Source: an uncultured Clostridia bacterium
GTDB lineage: Bacteria > Bacillota > Clostridia > Oscillospirales > Acutalibacteraceae
Assembly (NCBI GenBank): GCA_945874765.1
Contig: CAMCHQ010000004.1
Location: 62,001 to 126,000, forward strand
DNA length: 64,000 bases
Direction: 5' to 3'
The position numbers and the translations under genes are program-made. The notes below the pieces were generated by a model, which saw only the letters and a program-made list of their open reading frames with translations, did no database searches and had not been told where the DNA came from. Below are positions 49,978 through 59,045 of the stretch, one piece after another (position 1 is the first letter of the stretch; the number at the start of each line of letters is the position of its first letter).

Positions 49978-50151
49978 ATGAAACACAAAGAATTAGAAAA
50001 ATTGCTAAAAAACAATGGTTGGTATTTCTTGCGTTCGGGAGGCAATCACGATATTTACACTAACGGAAAAGAGATTGAAGCATTGCCCCGACATAAAGAA
50101 ATAAACGAACAATTAGCGAAAGCCATTATCAAGCGTAGGGAATTGAAATAA
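49978..50151 (+). CDS. hicA: HicA toxin (mRNA interferase family); absent from ORF track, 57 aa
   Basis: MKHKELEKLLKNNGWYFLRSGGNHDIYTNGKEIEALPRHKEINEQLAKAIIKRRELK; HicA G-[NS]-H-x-x-[FY] region; SD GGAGGAGG. Confidence 0.93.
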   Translation: MKHKELEKLLKNNGWYFLRSGGNHDIYTNGKEIEALPRHKEINEQLAKAIIKRRELK

Positions 50152-50209
50152 ATTCCCTACGGTTTGAAATAATATATATTGAATATTCTATAATTATGGA
50201 GGTGATTAA

Positions 50210-50623
50210 ATGAAAATAGTTTATCCTGTAATTATTGATACAACTAAAAATATCGACGATGATTATTTTCTTGTTTATATTCCTGACCTTGAATTAAATA
50301 CGGAAGGTAAAGACCTTGCCGACTGTATAGAAATGGCAAGAGATGCTATAGGTATACATTGTTTAACCTTAGAAGAAGATTTGCATAAATCTTTTCCTAA
50401 AGCATCTAATTTAGAAGAAATAAAACATTCAAGTAATCAATTGGTTACTTTAGTTGATGTCAATTATGATGAGTACAAAAAACAACATTCGATGAAAGTC
50501 GTTAGAAGAAACGTTACTCTTCCTTCTTGGATTAACTACGCAGCCGATAAAAGCGGAATAAACGTATCGGCTGTTCTTGCGAATGCTTTGAAGCAAGAAT
50601 TGCATTTGACAGATAAATTTTAA
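50210..50623 (+). CDS. hicB: HicB antitoxin
   Basis: YFLVYIPDLELNTEGKDLADCIEMARDAIG and C-terminal RHH-like RRNVTLPSWINYAADKSGINVSAVLANALKQEL. Confidence 0.92.
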   Translation: MKIVYPVIIDTTKNIDDDYFLVYIPDLELNTEGKDLADCIEMARDAIGIHCLTLEEDLHKSFPKASNLEEIKHSSNQLVTLVDVNYDEYKKQHSMKVVRRNVTLPSWINYAADKSGINVSAVLANALKQELHLTDKF

Positions 50624-50637
50624 GCTAAAACAACAAA

Positions 50638-50670
50638 AACGCCCTCAGCTCATACGAGCCGAGGGCGTTT
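50638..50670 (+). terminator. Terminator AAACGCCCTCAGCTC-ATAC-GAGCCGAGGGCGTTT
   Basis: Inverted repeat after hicB. Confidence 0.85.
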
Positions 50671-50679
50671 CTAATGAGA

Positions 50680-50707
50680 TACGTAGTTTAGGTATAGGCA
50701 CTACGTA
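50680..50707. repeat. Inverted repeat TACGTAGT-12-ACTACGTA at edge of phage module
   Basis: Read directly. Confidence 0.6.
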
Positions 50708-50737
50708 ACATTATAATATCAATTATATTATACTTTG

Positions 50738-52135
50738 TCAATGTTTTATTACTTTATACGAATTAATCTTAGCATAGGCTACTCTGCCGGTCTTAACGAC
50801 CTTAACCTTATCAACACTTGCGCTGATATGCTTTTGAACAACAATTTCAGTTTTTGGCAGATACTCGTATTTAATGCCTGTAAGGCTTTGTTTTTTGTAA
50901 AGATATGTTTTACCTTTAAGCCTGTAGTGCTTGCCTACCGTTGTTTTATAAGTTACTTTTTTCGGCTTGTCGGCAACAACCTTTGTATTTGAAAGATAAG
51001 CGGTGCTTACCCAACCCTTAGCCGGAGATGAAATGTAAGACCAAGAGCCACTGACTTTGGTAACAGTAACCTTTGTGCCTTTTTTGAGCTGAGTTAAGAC
51101 TTTTGATGATTTATGCGCTTTTGCTCTGACATTAAGTGATTGTGATTTTGTTGCCACATATTTTGTAACTGATTTTTTAGATTTAGTTGTTTTCTTAACA
51201 TAGTCATTTGAAAACGCCCAGTAATTAACTGTGTTGCCGTACTTTTTAAAATTTTTCTCACTCACAAAAACGGTATTGCCACTAAGCTTAGCACCTGCTG
51301 CGCTTCTGCTCGGTGTGTTGAACTTACCGACATAAGAATAAGGGTCGTATACAGAAATAGTGCCACCGTTGTAACCTACAAGCACAATGTAATGTCCTGA
51401 GGTTGTGAATAAACCGTAATTGCAGGATGCGACGATAAAGTAATCAGATACGCCGTCCTTGTTCTTATCCGTTTTCAAATAATTTAAGGCTTTATCGATA
51501 TTAGAAGTTGTAGCATATTTCTTAAAATTAAAATAGTCGGCAACAAAAGACCAAGCCGACCACGCAGTTCCGTTTGATTTTGTGCGATAGCCGTTATCGA
51601 CAAAAAGCTTTGCCATTGTTGCAGGCAAAATAGCACCTTTTGAAGAGCTTACAACTATTGCCGCAGAGGTCGGACCACAACCACTTGATTTAATCGTTTG
51701 CGTTTTGTTTTTTGAGCTTGTATAAGGTTTTTTAGCCCAACGGCTGTCAGCTTGATTATAATATGTAAGACCGGTGCAAGCACCAAGAAGTGCTTTACCT
51801 TTGCCGGTGTTTGTGCCGTCATAGGATATATTTTCTTGTTCAATAACAGCGTCCTGCTCAATCAAGCTTTCATCAACAACAGTGCTTTCGTCTTTAGGCT
51901 TTGCAATAATAGGCTCATCGGTGCCGATATCCTCACCGCTTTTAACCTCTTCCTTTGTTTTCTCGGCTTCTGCCTTAACTTCATCTGAAAGAGTAACCTC
52001 AGGGGCGGTTGTCTGCGTTGTTGTTTCCGACGGCTTTGTTGTATTGCTTATATCAAAATCATTGCAACCACAAAAGATTGATATAATCAAAAGTAACGAC
52101 ATAATCACGGACATTATTGCTTTATTTCTTTTCAT
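50738..52135 (-). CDS. C39-like cysteine peptidase with SH3 repeats and N-terminal signal/lipobox-like sequence; putative lysin
   Basis: MKRNKAIMSVIMSLLLIISIFCGCN; SSGCGPTSAAIVVSS; SGHYIVLVGYNGGTISVYDPYS; SQSLNVRAKAHKSSKVLTQLKKGTKVTVTKVSGSWSYIS. Confidence 0.78.
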   Translation of the reverse strand: MKRNKAIMSVIMSLLLIISIFCGCNDFDISNTTKPSETTTQTTAPEVTLSDEVKAEAEKTKEEVKSGEDIGTDEPIIAKPKDESTVVDESLIEQDAVIEQENISYDGTNTGKGKALLGACTGLTYYNQADSRWAKKPYTSSKNKTQTIKSSGCGPTSAAIVVSSSKGAILPATMAKLFVDNGYRTKSNGTAWSAWSFVADYFNFKKYATTSNIDKALNYLKTDKNKDGVSDYFIVASCNYGLFTTSGHYIVLVGYNGGTISVYDPYSYVGKFNTPSRSAAGAKLSGNTVFVSEKNFKKYGNTVNYWAFSNDYVKKTTKSKKSVTKYVATKSQSLNVRAKAHKSSKVLTQLKKGTKVTVTKVSGSWSYISSPAKGWVSTAYLSNTKVVADKPKKVTYKTTVGKHYRLKGKTYLYKKQSLTGIKYEYLPKTEIVVQKHISASVDKVKVVKTGRVAYAKINSYKVIKH

Positions 52136-52478
52136 TACCTTTCACCTCTTCCTCAATTTCCATAAATGATTTAATTGCATTCTTAACTGATTCAAATACT
52201 CGTTTAAAAAGCTTATCGTAGCCATACATTGCACCGTAAGCAATGAAGAACGAGCCGACGACAGCGCCGACAATTATGTACCACGCAAGTTTGAACGGCA
52301 CAATTTGACTTGCCGCAATGACTGTAACAAGCGTTAAGAATAACGATACGCCAAATACAATCAAGTTGTACACGATATTATCCTTATCCTTAAATACAGA
52401 TTTGATAATTTCAGTAATAATTTGCACTGCTAATATAAGCAATGCGACGATAATAAGCGATATACATAATGTTTTCAT
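52122..52478 (-). CDS. Small membrane protein, candidate holin
   Basis: 118 aa, hydrophobic segments, next to lysin gene. Confidence 0.5.
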   Translation of the reverse strand: MKTLCISLIIVALLILAVQIITEIIKSVFKDKDNIVYNLIVFGVSLFLTLVTVIAASQIVPFKLAWYIIVGAVVGSFFIAYGAMYGYDKLFKRVFESVKNAIKSFMEIEEEVKGNEKK

Positions 52479-52493
52479 TTTTCTTTTACTCCT

Positions 52494-52730
52494 TTACTTT
52501 ATAAAATGTTCTTTGCATAATTCTTCAAGGTCGTCTATTCTGTGATTCGCAACCTTAATGTCGTTTTGAATTACCGGAATTTTCTCGGCAAAATTATTAT
52601 GCTTATCCACTTTCCTTTCAAGCTGTTCAATTCGATAATTTGTAAGCTTTGAAGCGGTAATAATTCCGCCGAATGTACCGATAAGTGTTCCCACTAAGCT
52701 TACAAGCGCTACTGCTATTGTATCTGTCAT
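52494..52730 (-). CDS. Small phage membrane/coiled-coil protein (XhlA-like context)
   Basis: N-terminal TM then YRIEQLERKVDKHNNFAEKIPVIQNDIKVANHRIDDLEEL. Confidence 0.6.
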   Translation of the reverse strand: MTDTIAVALVSLVGTLIGTFGGIITASKLTNYRIEQLERKVDKHNNFAEKIPVIQNDIKVANHRIDDLEELCKEHFIK

Positions 52731-52742
52731 ATCATCGCCTCT

Positions 52743-53963
52743 TTATATCTTCTTGAAATAATAATCAAGCAAGTCTTTTGCCGCCGCAATACTACCGGCC
52801 TCGTCATTCGTATATGTTTTACCGGTTATATCATTAAGTAACGGATAGTCGGAAACAACTGTAGGATTGCTCCCAACGAAATTCGACCTGCCACTACAAT
52901 AATACGTTTCGTTATTGTATTGAAATTTGGTATTACTGCTGACTGTACCGCTTGCATAAAAAGTAACGCAATCCTTGTTGGTGCTGACAAGCAATGAGCC
53001 GTAATTATCTCCGAGTTTAATCACGCAGACAATTGCCGAACCCCAATTGCTCTTAGTATAGTTTCTGCCATTAATTGTCGCTATAAGCGCTCCTGAGGCA
53101 TATCTTTCCAACTCACTTCTGACATCCGGCGGAACATATTCAACAATTTCGTAATCAGACAAATCAGTGCTAAATTTATTAATTAAATAATCACGATTAT
53201 TTGTATATTTTTTATCCTCAAAATCGTAATCTTCCAAGCATTTTACTCTGTCTGCTGTAACGAATTCGCTCATCCACGCTTCGGAATATTGAAATTTCAT
53301 ACATTTGGGTATATAAAACAATACCGAACTGTTGTTTCTAAAGAAGTCAAGATAATAGCCTTCGATTTTTGTTATATCATCCTTACTCGGAAATACCAGA
53401 GCCTGCAAATTCGTGCATCCGTTCATTGGGTTATATCCGCTTTTTACGGTTGCGCTTCCACTTTTGTTAAACGTTATACTTTTCAACGATGCGCAACCGT
53501 TAAACACATATTCGCCCTCGATTATACTCAGCCGTGGAAAAGACAATGATATAAGCGAACTGCAATTTTGAAATGCATTACCGTAAATGTGTAAATTAGC
53601 ACCTGAAATAACCGCTTTTTCCAAAGCCGAGCACTCAGAAAAAGCACCAATTTTGACTATAGTACATTGAGGTAAATTGATTGAGCGCAAACCTCTGTGC
53701 AAATAAAACGCCCTCTCTCTTAATGATTTAATTTTTCCTTTTGTATCATCAATCGACCAATCGTTATTTGGATTAACAACACTCGGCTGAATATAGCTTT
53801 GCAATATGCTTAAAGTATCAATTGTTTTAAGTCTTTTAACCACGTCATCAAGCGTTGCGCTACTATCAAGCTTATCTGTTTCATCAACAAGATTATTCAC
53901 AACGTCTATAAGTTCTAACCTTTGCTGATTTAGTTTTAATATATAATCTGCTGTTACTGCCAT
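52743..53963 (-). CDS. BspA-like leucine-rich repeat protein in tail-fibre position
   Basis: IGAFSECSALEKAVISG, AFQNCSSLISLSFPRLS, VFNGCASLKSITFN, MNGCTNLQALVFPS repeats. Confidence 0.75.
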   Translation of the reverse strand: MAVTADYILKLNQQRLELIDVVNNLVDETDKLDSSATLDDVVKRLKTIDTLSILQSYIQPSVVNPNNDWSIDDTKGKIKSLRERAFYLHRGLRSINLPQCTIVKIGAFSECSALEKAVISGANLHIYGNAFQNCSSLISLSFPRLSIIEGEYVFNGCASLKSITFNKSGSATVKSGYNPMNGCTNLQALVFPSKDDITKIEGYYLDFFRNNSSVLFYIPKCMKFQYSEAWMSEFVTADRVKCLEDYDFEDKKYTNNRDYLINKFSTDLSDYEIVEYVPPDVRSELERYASGALIATINGRNYTKSNWGSAIVCVIKLGDNYGSLLVSTNKDCVTFYASGTVSSNTKFQYNNETYYCSGRSNFVGSNPTVVSDYPLLNDITGKTYTNDEAGSIAAAKDLLDYYFKKI

Positions 53964-55039
53964 TATTCTAACCCTCCTATAATCTGTTTCAGTTGGTCGC
54001 TTGCGATATCACTTGTGGCTACTGCCGATAACACTCCGTTTTCAAATTTCAACCCGTTGCCGAGCGTAACATTTCTAAATTCGGGACGTCCGTATTCTTT
54101 TGGAATCGAATATACAAGGCCGCCAGATTTTGCGCAGGGAAGGTCATATAAATAATCGTTAATCTCGTCAGCGGTACCCTGAGCGCCTTCTACCATTTCC
54201 CAGAAGGTTGTATCGTATTCAGTAGCGTCTATAGCGAATCTTAACTGACCCGACCATATGTCAATAGGATTGTATTTGTAATTAGCATCGTCGGGAATAT
54301 TCTTGCTAATATCACCGATATATACGATATCGCATAAGCATTCCGTTTCAGTTTTGCTGAATTTCAAATATATGGTGTCGCCTTTGTTTACCTTGATTTC
54401 AAGAGGAGTAAGGTTTGGAGCGTTAGGGTGACCTAAACGAAGTGTGCCGGTTGTATATATGTTATATTTGCCCGAAGTTCTTATGGTAGAACTAAGCGCC
54501 GTGCTATCAAGTGTCATTGTTTTAAGCAAAGTGTTTCTTGCAAAATTAGATAATAGCTCCGTAGTGCTTTTTTTGCTTGAAGGCGACGTATACGTGATGT
54601 TATAATCGCCTAAGTCAGCCAGAAGTTCGTTCACTTGGCTTGTTGTAATATGACTACATTCGAGGTCGTACCAATTTCCGTTGCTTAAGTCATTAACGTA
54701 AAAAGTATTTTCTGAATCAAAAATTTGTGCCTCGCCGTTTCTGCCGGTTAAAATAAGCAATCCTGCATATAATGATTGCAATTCGCTTCCGTCCTCGGAC
54801 AGACATTTGACATCACTTTTATTTATAAAATAAAGACTGTTTTCTTTAAGGTCAGTGACCTTGAAATCTTGGCTGAGGATTGTTATAGGCTGATTTTGAA
54901 GTGCGGTGTAATCTGCGACTTTGAGGATATCCTCAATGCTCTTTTGAGCTGTTTTGCCATTAAAAACGCCCAACAAGGTATCATCCTTGTTAGGCGCTCC
55001 AATTGATTTAATTATATCCGATATTTTTTTTAGTTTCAT
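53963..55039 (-). CDS. Uncharacterised tail-fibre-associated protein
   Basis: Position between collar fibre and LRR protein; C-terminal GNGLKFENGVLSAVA motif seen in tail-tip proteins. Confidence 0.55.
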   Translation of the reverse strand: MKLKKISDIIKSIGAPNKDDTLLGVFNGKTAQKSIEDILKVADYTALQNQPITILSQDFKVTDLKENSLYFINKSDVKCLSEDGSELQSLYAGLLILTGRNGEAQIFDSENTFYVNDLSNGNWYDLECSHITTSQVNELLADLGDYNITYTSPSSKKSTTELLSNFARNTLLKTMTLDSTALSSTIRTSGKYNIYTTGTLRLGHPNAPNLTPLEIKVNKGDTIYLKFSKTETECLCDIVYIGDISKNIPDDANYKYNPIDIWSGQLRFAIDATEYDTTFWEMVEGAQGTADEINDYLYDLPCAKSGGLVYSIPKEYGRPEFRNVTLGNGLKFENGVLSAVATSDIASDQLKQIIGGLE

Positions 55040-55051
55040 CTTGCTGCCTCC

Positions 55052-56032
55052 TTAAGCTACAGGGTACGTTGCCTGAAATCGTATGTGCGTGTCTTTTTCA
55101 AGGAGAAAGCTTCCAAACGAGTACAATAAAACTTGCCCGTCAGGTTGAATTAATACGGTAACTATTTCTTTGTTACTGCAAATACCTATTACCGATAGCT
55201 GATTTGCAGGTCGCATTTCTCTTGGCAACACTAATATCCATTTGCCGGTCATTTCCTCACCGATAAGCTGAGTTGGTGTTTGAAAAGTGATTGTAACCAT
55301 AGCAATTCCGTTTTTTCTGTAAAATTGACCATTGTAAAAATTTTTAAAATCAGAAAGATTTTTCTCTACGCTTGAACTGAAATCCTCTAATGGCTCAATT
55401 CCTATTTTTTTCAACGACGATACTCCTGTACCGCCTCGCTCAACACCTAACATACCTGATGTTATATCAACAGCAGAATGGACGTGAGCTGCCTTCGCAG
55501 CACCGATAGTATTACAGCTGATATTATGCGGATTATTTGCGCTTGTGTGTTCGGCAAAATCAGATTTAGAAGCATAATCTTCAAATTCATCAAGTGTAAT
55601 CGTTACGTTTAAATCATCAGAATAATTAATCCCGATTTGGCAGATATATTTATTTAAAGCGTTGTTGGAAGTGTAAGACGGAATGTGATTAGCAGTTTCT
55701 TTGCTGTTATAGCCGTATAAAACCATACCGTTTTCAGTATTTCCGTCGCTTTTAGTGACTGTTGCAAAATATCCGATTTCAGTCCAAAAGAAATCGGAAG
55801 ATACTTTTTTATTATCAAATTGAAATTTCAAATTCAAAGTGTTATCAATTTGTTTTTGAAAGATAGCCTTTGTGTTCAATTTAGTATCCGCTAATGCAGT
55901 CACCTTTGAAAAATCCGATGGCGGTATTTCAGCTCCGCCGATTTCAATTGAATTAAATCCAATACTGCCGCCGGCTAAACCGTGAATAAGAGCAGCTTTT
56001 CCGAATTCAGTTAAATAAAATTCAAAAGCCAT
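55052..56032 (-). CDS. Phage tail-collar fibre protein (gpH-like)
   Basis: MAFEFYLTEFGKAALIHGLAGGSIGFNSIEIGGA; GERGGTGVSSL-like motif. Confidence 0.82.
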   Translation of the reverse strand: MAFEFYLTEFGKAALIHGLAGGSIGFNSIEIGGAEIPPSDFSKVTALADTKLNTKAIFQKQIDNTLNLKFQFDNKKVSSDFFWTEIGYFATVTKSDGNTENGMVLYGYNSKETANHIPSYTSNNALNKYICQIGINYSDDLNVTITLDEFEDYASKSDFAEHTSANNPHNISCNTIGAAKAAHVHSAVDITSGMLGVERGGTGVSSLKKIGIEPLEDFSSSVEKNLSDFKNFYNGQFYRKNGIAMVTITFQTPTQLIGEEMTGKWILVLPREMRPANQLSVIGICSNKEIVTVLIQPDGQVLLYSFGSFLLEKDTHIRFQATYPVA

Positions 56033-56034
56033 AT

Positions 56035-56706
56035 TTATTCCTCCTCAATAAAAATGTTTCCTTCATCGTCAACAAGAATACAGTCATCAAGTGCAATGAA
56101 GGTAATATCGCCAAAATCATCATTAATCATCGCAGTACCTATATTCGTTTCGATTTGCACTCCTGCTGCTATTGAGCAGGAAAGTTTTTTATCATAATTT
56201 GATGAGTTAAGTATTTCAATTGCTTCGAGCGAAGAACGAACATTTTTGATTTTTTCGATTTTATTCTTAATATCGGTTAAAAGTTTTTCGTCAACTTCTC
56301 TGTTCTCGGAAATGTTAAGAAAAATTTTAAAGTTATATGGATTGCCGTTATAGTCATACCATTCGGCGACGTCTGCTTCTTCATTAAGAGTATTAAGATA
56401 TTCTTTAATGATATTTGTTGTGCCGATTTTTTGATATGTAAGCATAGTTGATTTGACAAGATTTCTTTTTGTTTTTAAATCAAGCGCTTCGTCATAATAC
56501 GGTGTACGGTATTCGCAAGCGAGATAATCAATTATTTTCTCGGATACGTTGTCAATATTCACGGTAAAATTCGCATTGTCAATGTATTTTTGCAAAAGAT
56601 ATAGCGAAAAAGTAACCACATTATTAAGTGCCTTAATTTCAACAGTATCAAAACTTGACGGCAATAAATCGGACAATTTGACGTCGAGAATATTAATCAT
56701 CCTCAA
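56035..56706 (-). CDS. Phage tail protein I-like
   Basis: LLPSSFDTVEIKALNNV...KTKRNLVKSTMLTYQKIGTTNIIKEYLN; follows baseplate J. Confidence 0.78.
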   Translation of the reverse strand: MRMINILDVKLSDLLPSSFDTVEIKALNNVVTFSLYLLQKYIDNANFTVNIDNVSEKIIDYLACEYRTPYYDEALDLKTKRNLVKSTMLTYQKIGTTNIIKEYLNTLNEEADVAEWYDYNGNPYNFKIFLNISENREVDEKLLTDIKNKIEKIKNVRSSLEAIEILNSSNYDKKLSCSIAAGVQIETNIGTAMINDDFGDITFIALDDCILVDDEGNIFIEEE

Positions 56707-57841
56707 TACCTCCGTATGTTATACTTTTATTTGCCAACTGTGGTACTTCTGTTTGATTGCATGCTTGATAAATCGGCGATGATACGGCTACTCTTTTTGC
56801 CCCAGCAGCTATGATTTTTTCAATCAATTTATCTGGGTTGATATCTCGACCGATTTTGGAATTTTGCCACAATATATATTCGTCAATGGCTTTTTCAACA
56901 TTCTTTTTGATTAAGAGTGCCTTAGAACGTTCGGATTTGTTGATATAATACGTCAAATTTATATCATATTTCTTTACACTCGGCGCAGCAACAACAACTT
57001 TATCTGTAAGTGTTTTTATACTGTCTCCATTCAAATATTCTTGAAGCTGAGTAATCAGTTTTTCTTCAGGAATAACACCGTTTTTTAATAACACAATAAT
57101 ATTGACAACCGCTGAGCCTACATCTGACGTGGCAATTACATCGGCTATATCATTTGAAAACAATTTACAATGATATATATACGCATCTGCCGAGCCTGTG
57201 GTAGTATAAGAAGACGGCGCAAGAAACACTCGCTCTCTCAGGCTGTCGTCGTCTTCTTCGTCTGTACCTCCAGTCGAAACCGTTGTGTTTACGACTTCAC
57301 TAATATAGGCTACAGGGTCAACAAGTGTTGTAATTTCGCCTATTTGAATATTATTGCCGAGCGTTCCGGATTCGGTGCATACGCAAGAAATAACTATATC
57401 AGTATTTCCTGCTGCAATTTCTTCGGAATTTTGTGTTTCAAAATAGATATCCGAGTCGTTTGATACTCTCGTTCCTTTAGGAATTAGAGTAGACGAGCTT
57501 CGTGCAGCCTCAAGCGAAAATTTAACATTTACAGTTGCTGCTTTTGCCTTTTTTCTCACAACGCCTTTTTCAGCCGCTTTATTATCAAGATATTCGCCAT
57601 ACGCATATTTAAGGGTGTTTTGCTTTCCTGCACGGTCAATACATTGCAAATTTTGATAAAGTATGAGTGCAATTGAATTAATAATAATCCTGAATTTATC
57701 TGCTTTCGGTAAAACATATTTATTGCCTGTAATTGCTGTTATTGAATTTTCATATTCACTAACAAGCTTTTTTTGTATTTCATCGATTGTCATATCATCG
57801 ATAAAGCTTATTTCGGGCAAGTTTTGCAATTCTTCAATCAT
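56693..57841 (-). CDS. Baseplate J-like protein
   Basis: AAEKGVVRKKA...STLIPKGTRVSNDSDIYFET...GTDEEDDDSLRERV. Confidence 0.88.
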   Translation of the reverse strand: MIEELQNLPEISFIDDMTIDEIQKKLVSEYENSITAITGNKYVLPKADKFRIIINSIALILYQNLQCIDRAGKQNTLKYAYGEYLDNKAAEKGVVRKKAKAATVNVKFSLEAARSSSTLIPKGTRVSNDSDIYFETQNSEEIAAGNTDIVISCVCTESGTLGNNIQIGEITTLVDPVAYISEVVNTTVSTGGTDEEDDDSLRERVFLAPSSYTTTGSADAYIYHCKLFSNDIADVIATSDVGSAVVNIIVLLKNGVIPEEKLITQLQEYLNGDSIKTLTDKVVVAAPSVKKYDINLTYYINKSERSKALLIKKNVEKAIDEYILWQNSKIGRDINPDKLIEKIIAAGAKRVAVSSPIYQACNQTEVPQLANKSITYGGIEDD

Positions 57842-58272
57842 TCTTCATCCTCCTCGATATCTTCTTCGTCAAATTCGTCGGCATCGTAATCATCTTCATC
57901 GGCATAAAAATAGTCGTCTTCATCCGTTGATAAATCGTCCTCATCCTCTGCATCTTCTTCCGCAACATAATCTTCATTATAGCCTACCTTAATAATCGGT
58001 GTGAGCGTTCCGTCGTCGGCAGAAGAAAACTCTACCGAATTAACAATTAATTGAGGAATGTATTTTTCAACTTTTTCCATAATTTCAACGCTTAATAAAG
58101 CTGTGGCGACATCAGGAGGCTTAGAAAGGCAAGCACTGTCAATTCCAAAATCACGGTCAAGAGGTATCGTACCGGCAATGGTTGAGCATAATGTGGATAT
58201 CTGTTCTTGATAAGATTTGATGATTTCTTCGCTTGTATTATTTAAAATTACATTGCTTGATAAATTCATCAT
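57838..58272 (-). CDS. gp25/gpW-like baseplate wedge protein with polyacidic C-terminus
   Basis: GTIPLDRDFGIDSACL...EKYIPQLIVNSVEFSS; tail EEDAEDEDDLSTDEDDYFYADEDDYDADEFDEEDIEEDEE. Confidence 0.8.
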   Translation of the reverse strand: MMNLSSNVILNNTSEEIIKSYQEQISTLCSTIAGTIPLDRDFGIDSACLSKPPDVATALLSVEIMEKVEKYIPQLIVNSVEFSSADDGTLTPIIKVGYNEDYVAEEDAEDEDDLSTDEDDYFYADEDDYDADEFDEEDIEEDEE

Positions 58273-58667
58273 CGATACTCCTTAAATGTTAAAGACAGGG
58301 TAAGTCTTTGGACTTTTCCTGCATTTGTAATAATGTCATATTCTTCGCTTATATCTGTCAGCACAAATTTATTACTTGATATAGCTTTTCCTGCAATAAC
58401 AAGCTTTGCTGCCGTTCCATTATTAAGAGCCTTGTGGAATTTTTCGGCTTCCTCTATCGGCTTTACACCGAGTGTTGCATCAAGAATAATTTTGCATTCG
58501 ACTGCAATTTGGTCCATTCCTTGAAATTCCATTTTGGACACTTTTCCGATAATGTCGTGAGTTGCCCAACGGCTTGAGCGTTTCACACTAATATCGCTAA
58601 GCGAGAATATTTTTTTACTTGAAACCTTGAATACACTTCCGTTCCAAGAGCCTATTGAGTTACTCAT
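58269..58667 (-). CDS. P2 gpU-like tail protein
   Basis: RSSRWATHDIIGKVSKMEFQGMDQIAVECKIILDATLG. Confidence 0.75.
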   Translation of the reverse strand: MSNSIGSWNGSVFKVSSKKIFSLSDISVKRSSRWATHDIIGKVSKMEFQGMDQIAVECKIILDATLGVKPIEEAEKFHKALNNGTAAKLVIAGKAISSNKFVLTDISEEYDIITNAGKVQRLTLSLTFKEYR

Positions 58668-59040
58668 TTGCTTTTACCTCTTTTTCAATAGGAGTTTCAC
58701 TAACGACCTTTATATTCGGTGCTTTAATTGTCAAAATGTTGTTTTCAAACAGTATGTATGCTTCAGGCGATAATTCTTTAAAATAAACATCTTTTCCCGA
58801 ATGCAGCGGTTTGTTTGTTTCATTCCAAAATGAGCCGAGAATTAAGCCGATTGATGAGCCGTTGGATAAATAGGCAACGGCGACGTAATCATCCGCTTTG
58901 GGCATCTTATATTCGCCGTTGAAAGAAAGACAGGGCATTTTGGCCGTAACAGCATTGCTTTCTTCCTCATATATCACGCTTACCATTCCTGTTTTATAAT
59001 TTACTGTTGAAACCTTTCCAATTCTTAAGTCCATAAGCAT
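58660..59040 (-). CDS. Baseplate assembly protein V-like
   Basis: LRIGKVSTVNYKTGMVSVIYEEESNAVTAKMPCLS...GLILGSFWNETNKP. Confidence 0.78.
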   Translation of the reverse strand: MLMDLRIGKVSTVNYKTGMVSVIYEEESNAVTAKMPCLSFNGEYKMPKADDYVAVAYLSNGSSIGLILGSFWNETNKPLHSGKDVYFKELSPEAYILFENNILTIKAPNIKVVSETPIEKEVKANE

Positions 59041-59045
59041 TCACC

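Noticed and set aside
52743-53963. Diversity-generating retroelement variable region in the LRR fibre
   Set aside because: No template repeat, reverse transcriptase or Avd gene is visible in the window.
57841-57984. Repetitive tcttcatc/tcgtc tract resembling a direct-repeat or CRISPR-like array
   Set aside because: It is GAN/GAW codon repetition encoding the acidic tail of the gp25-like protein; no spacer structure.
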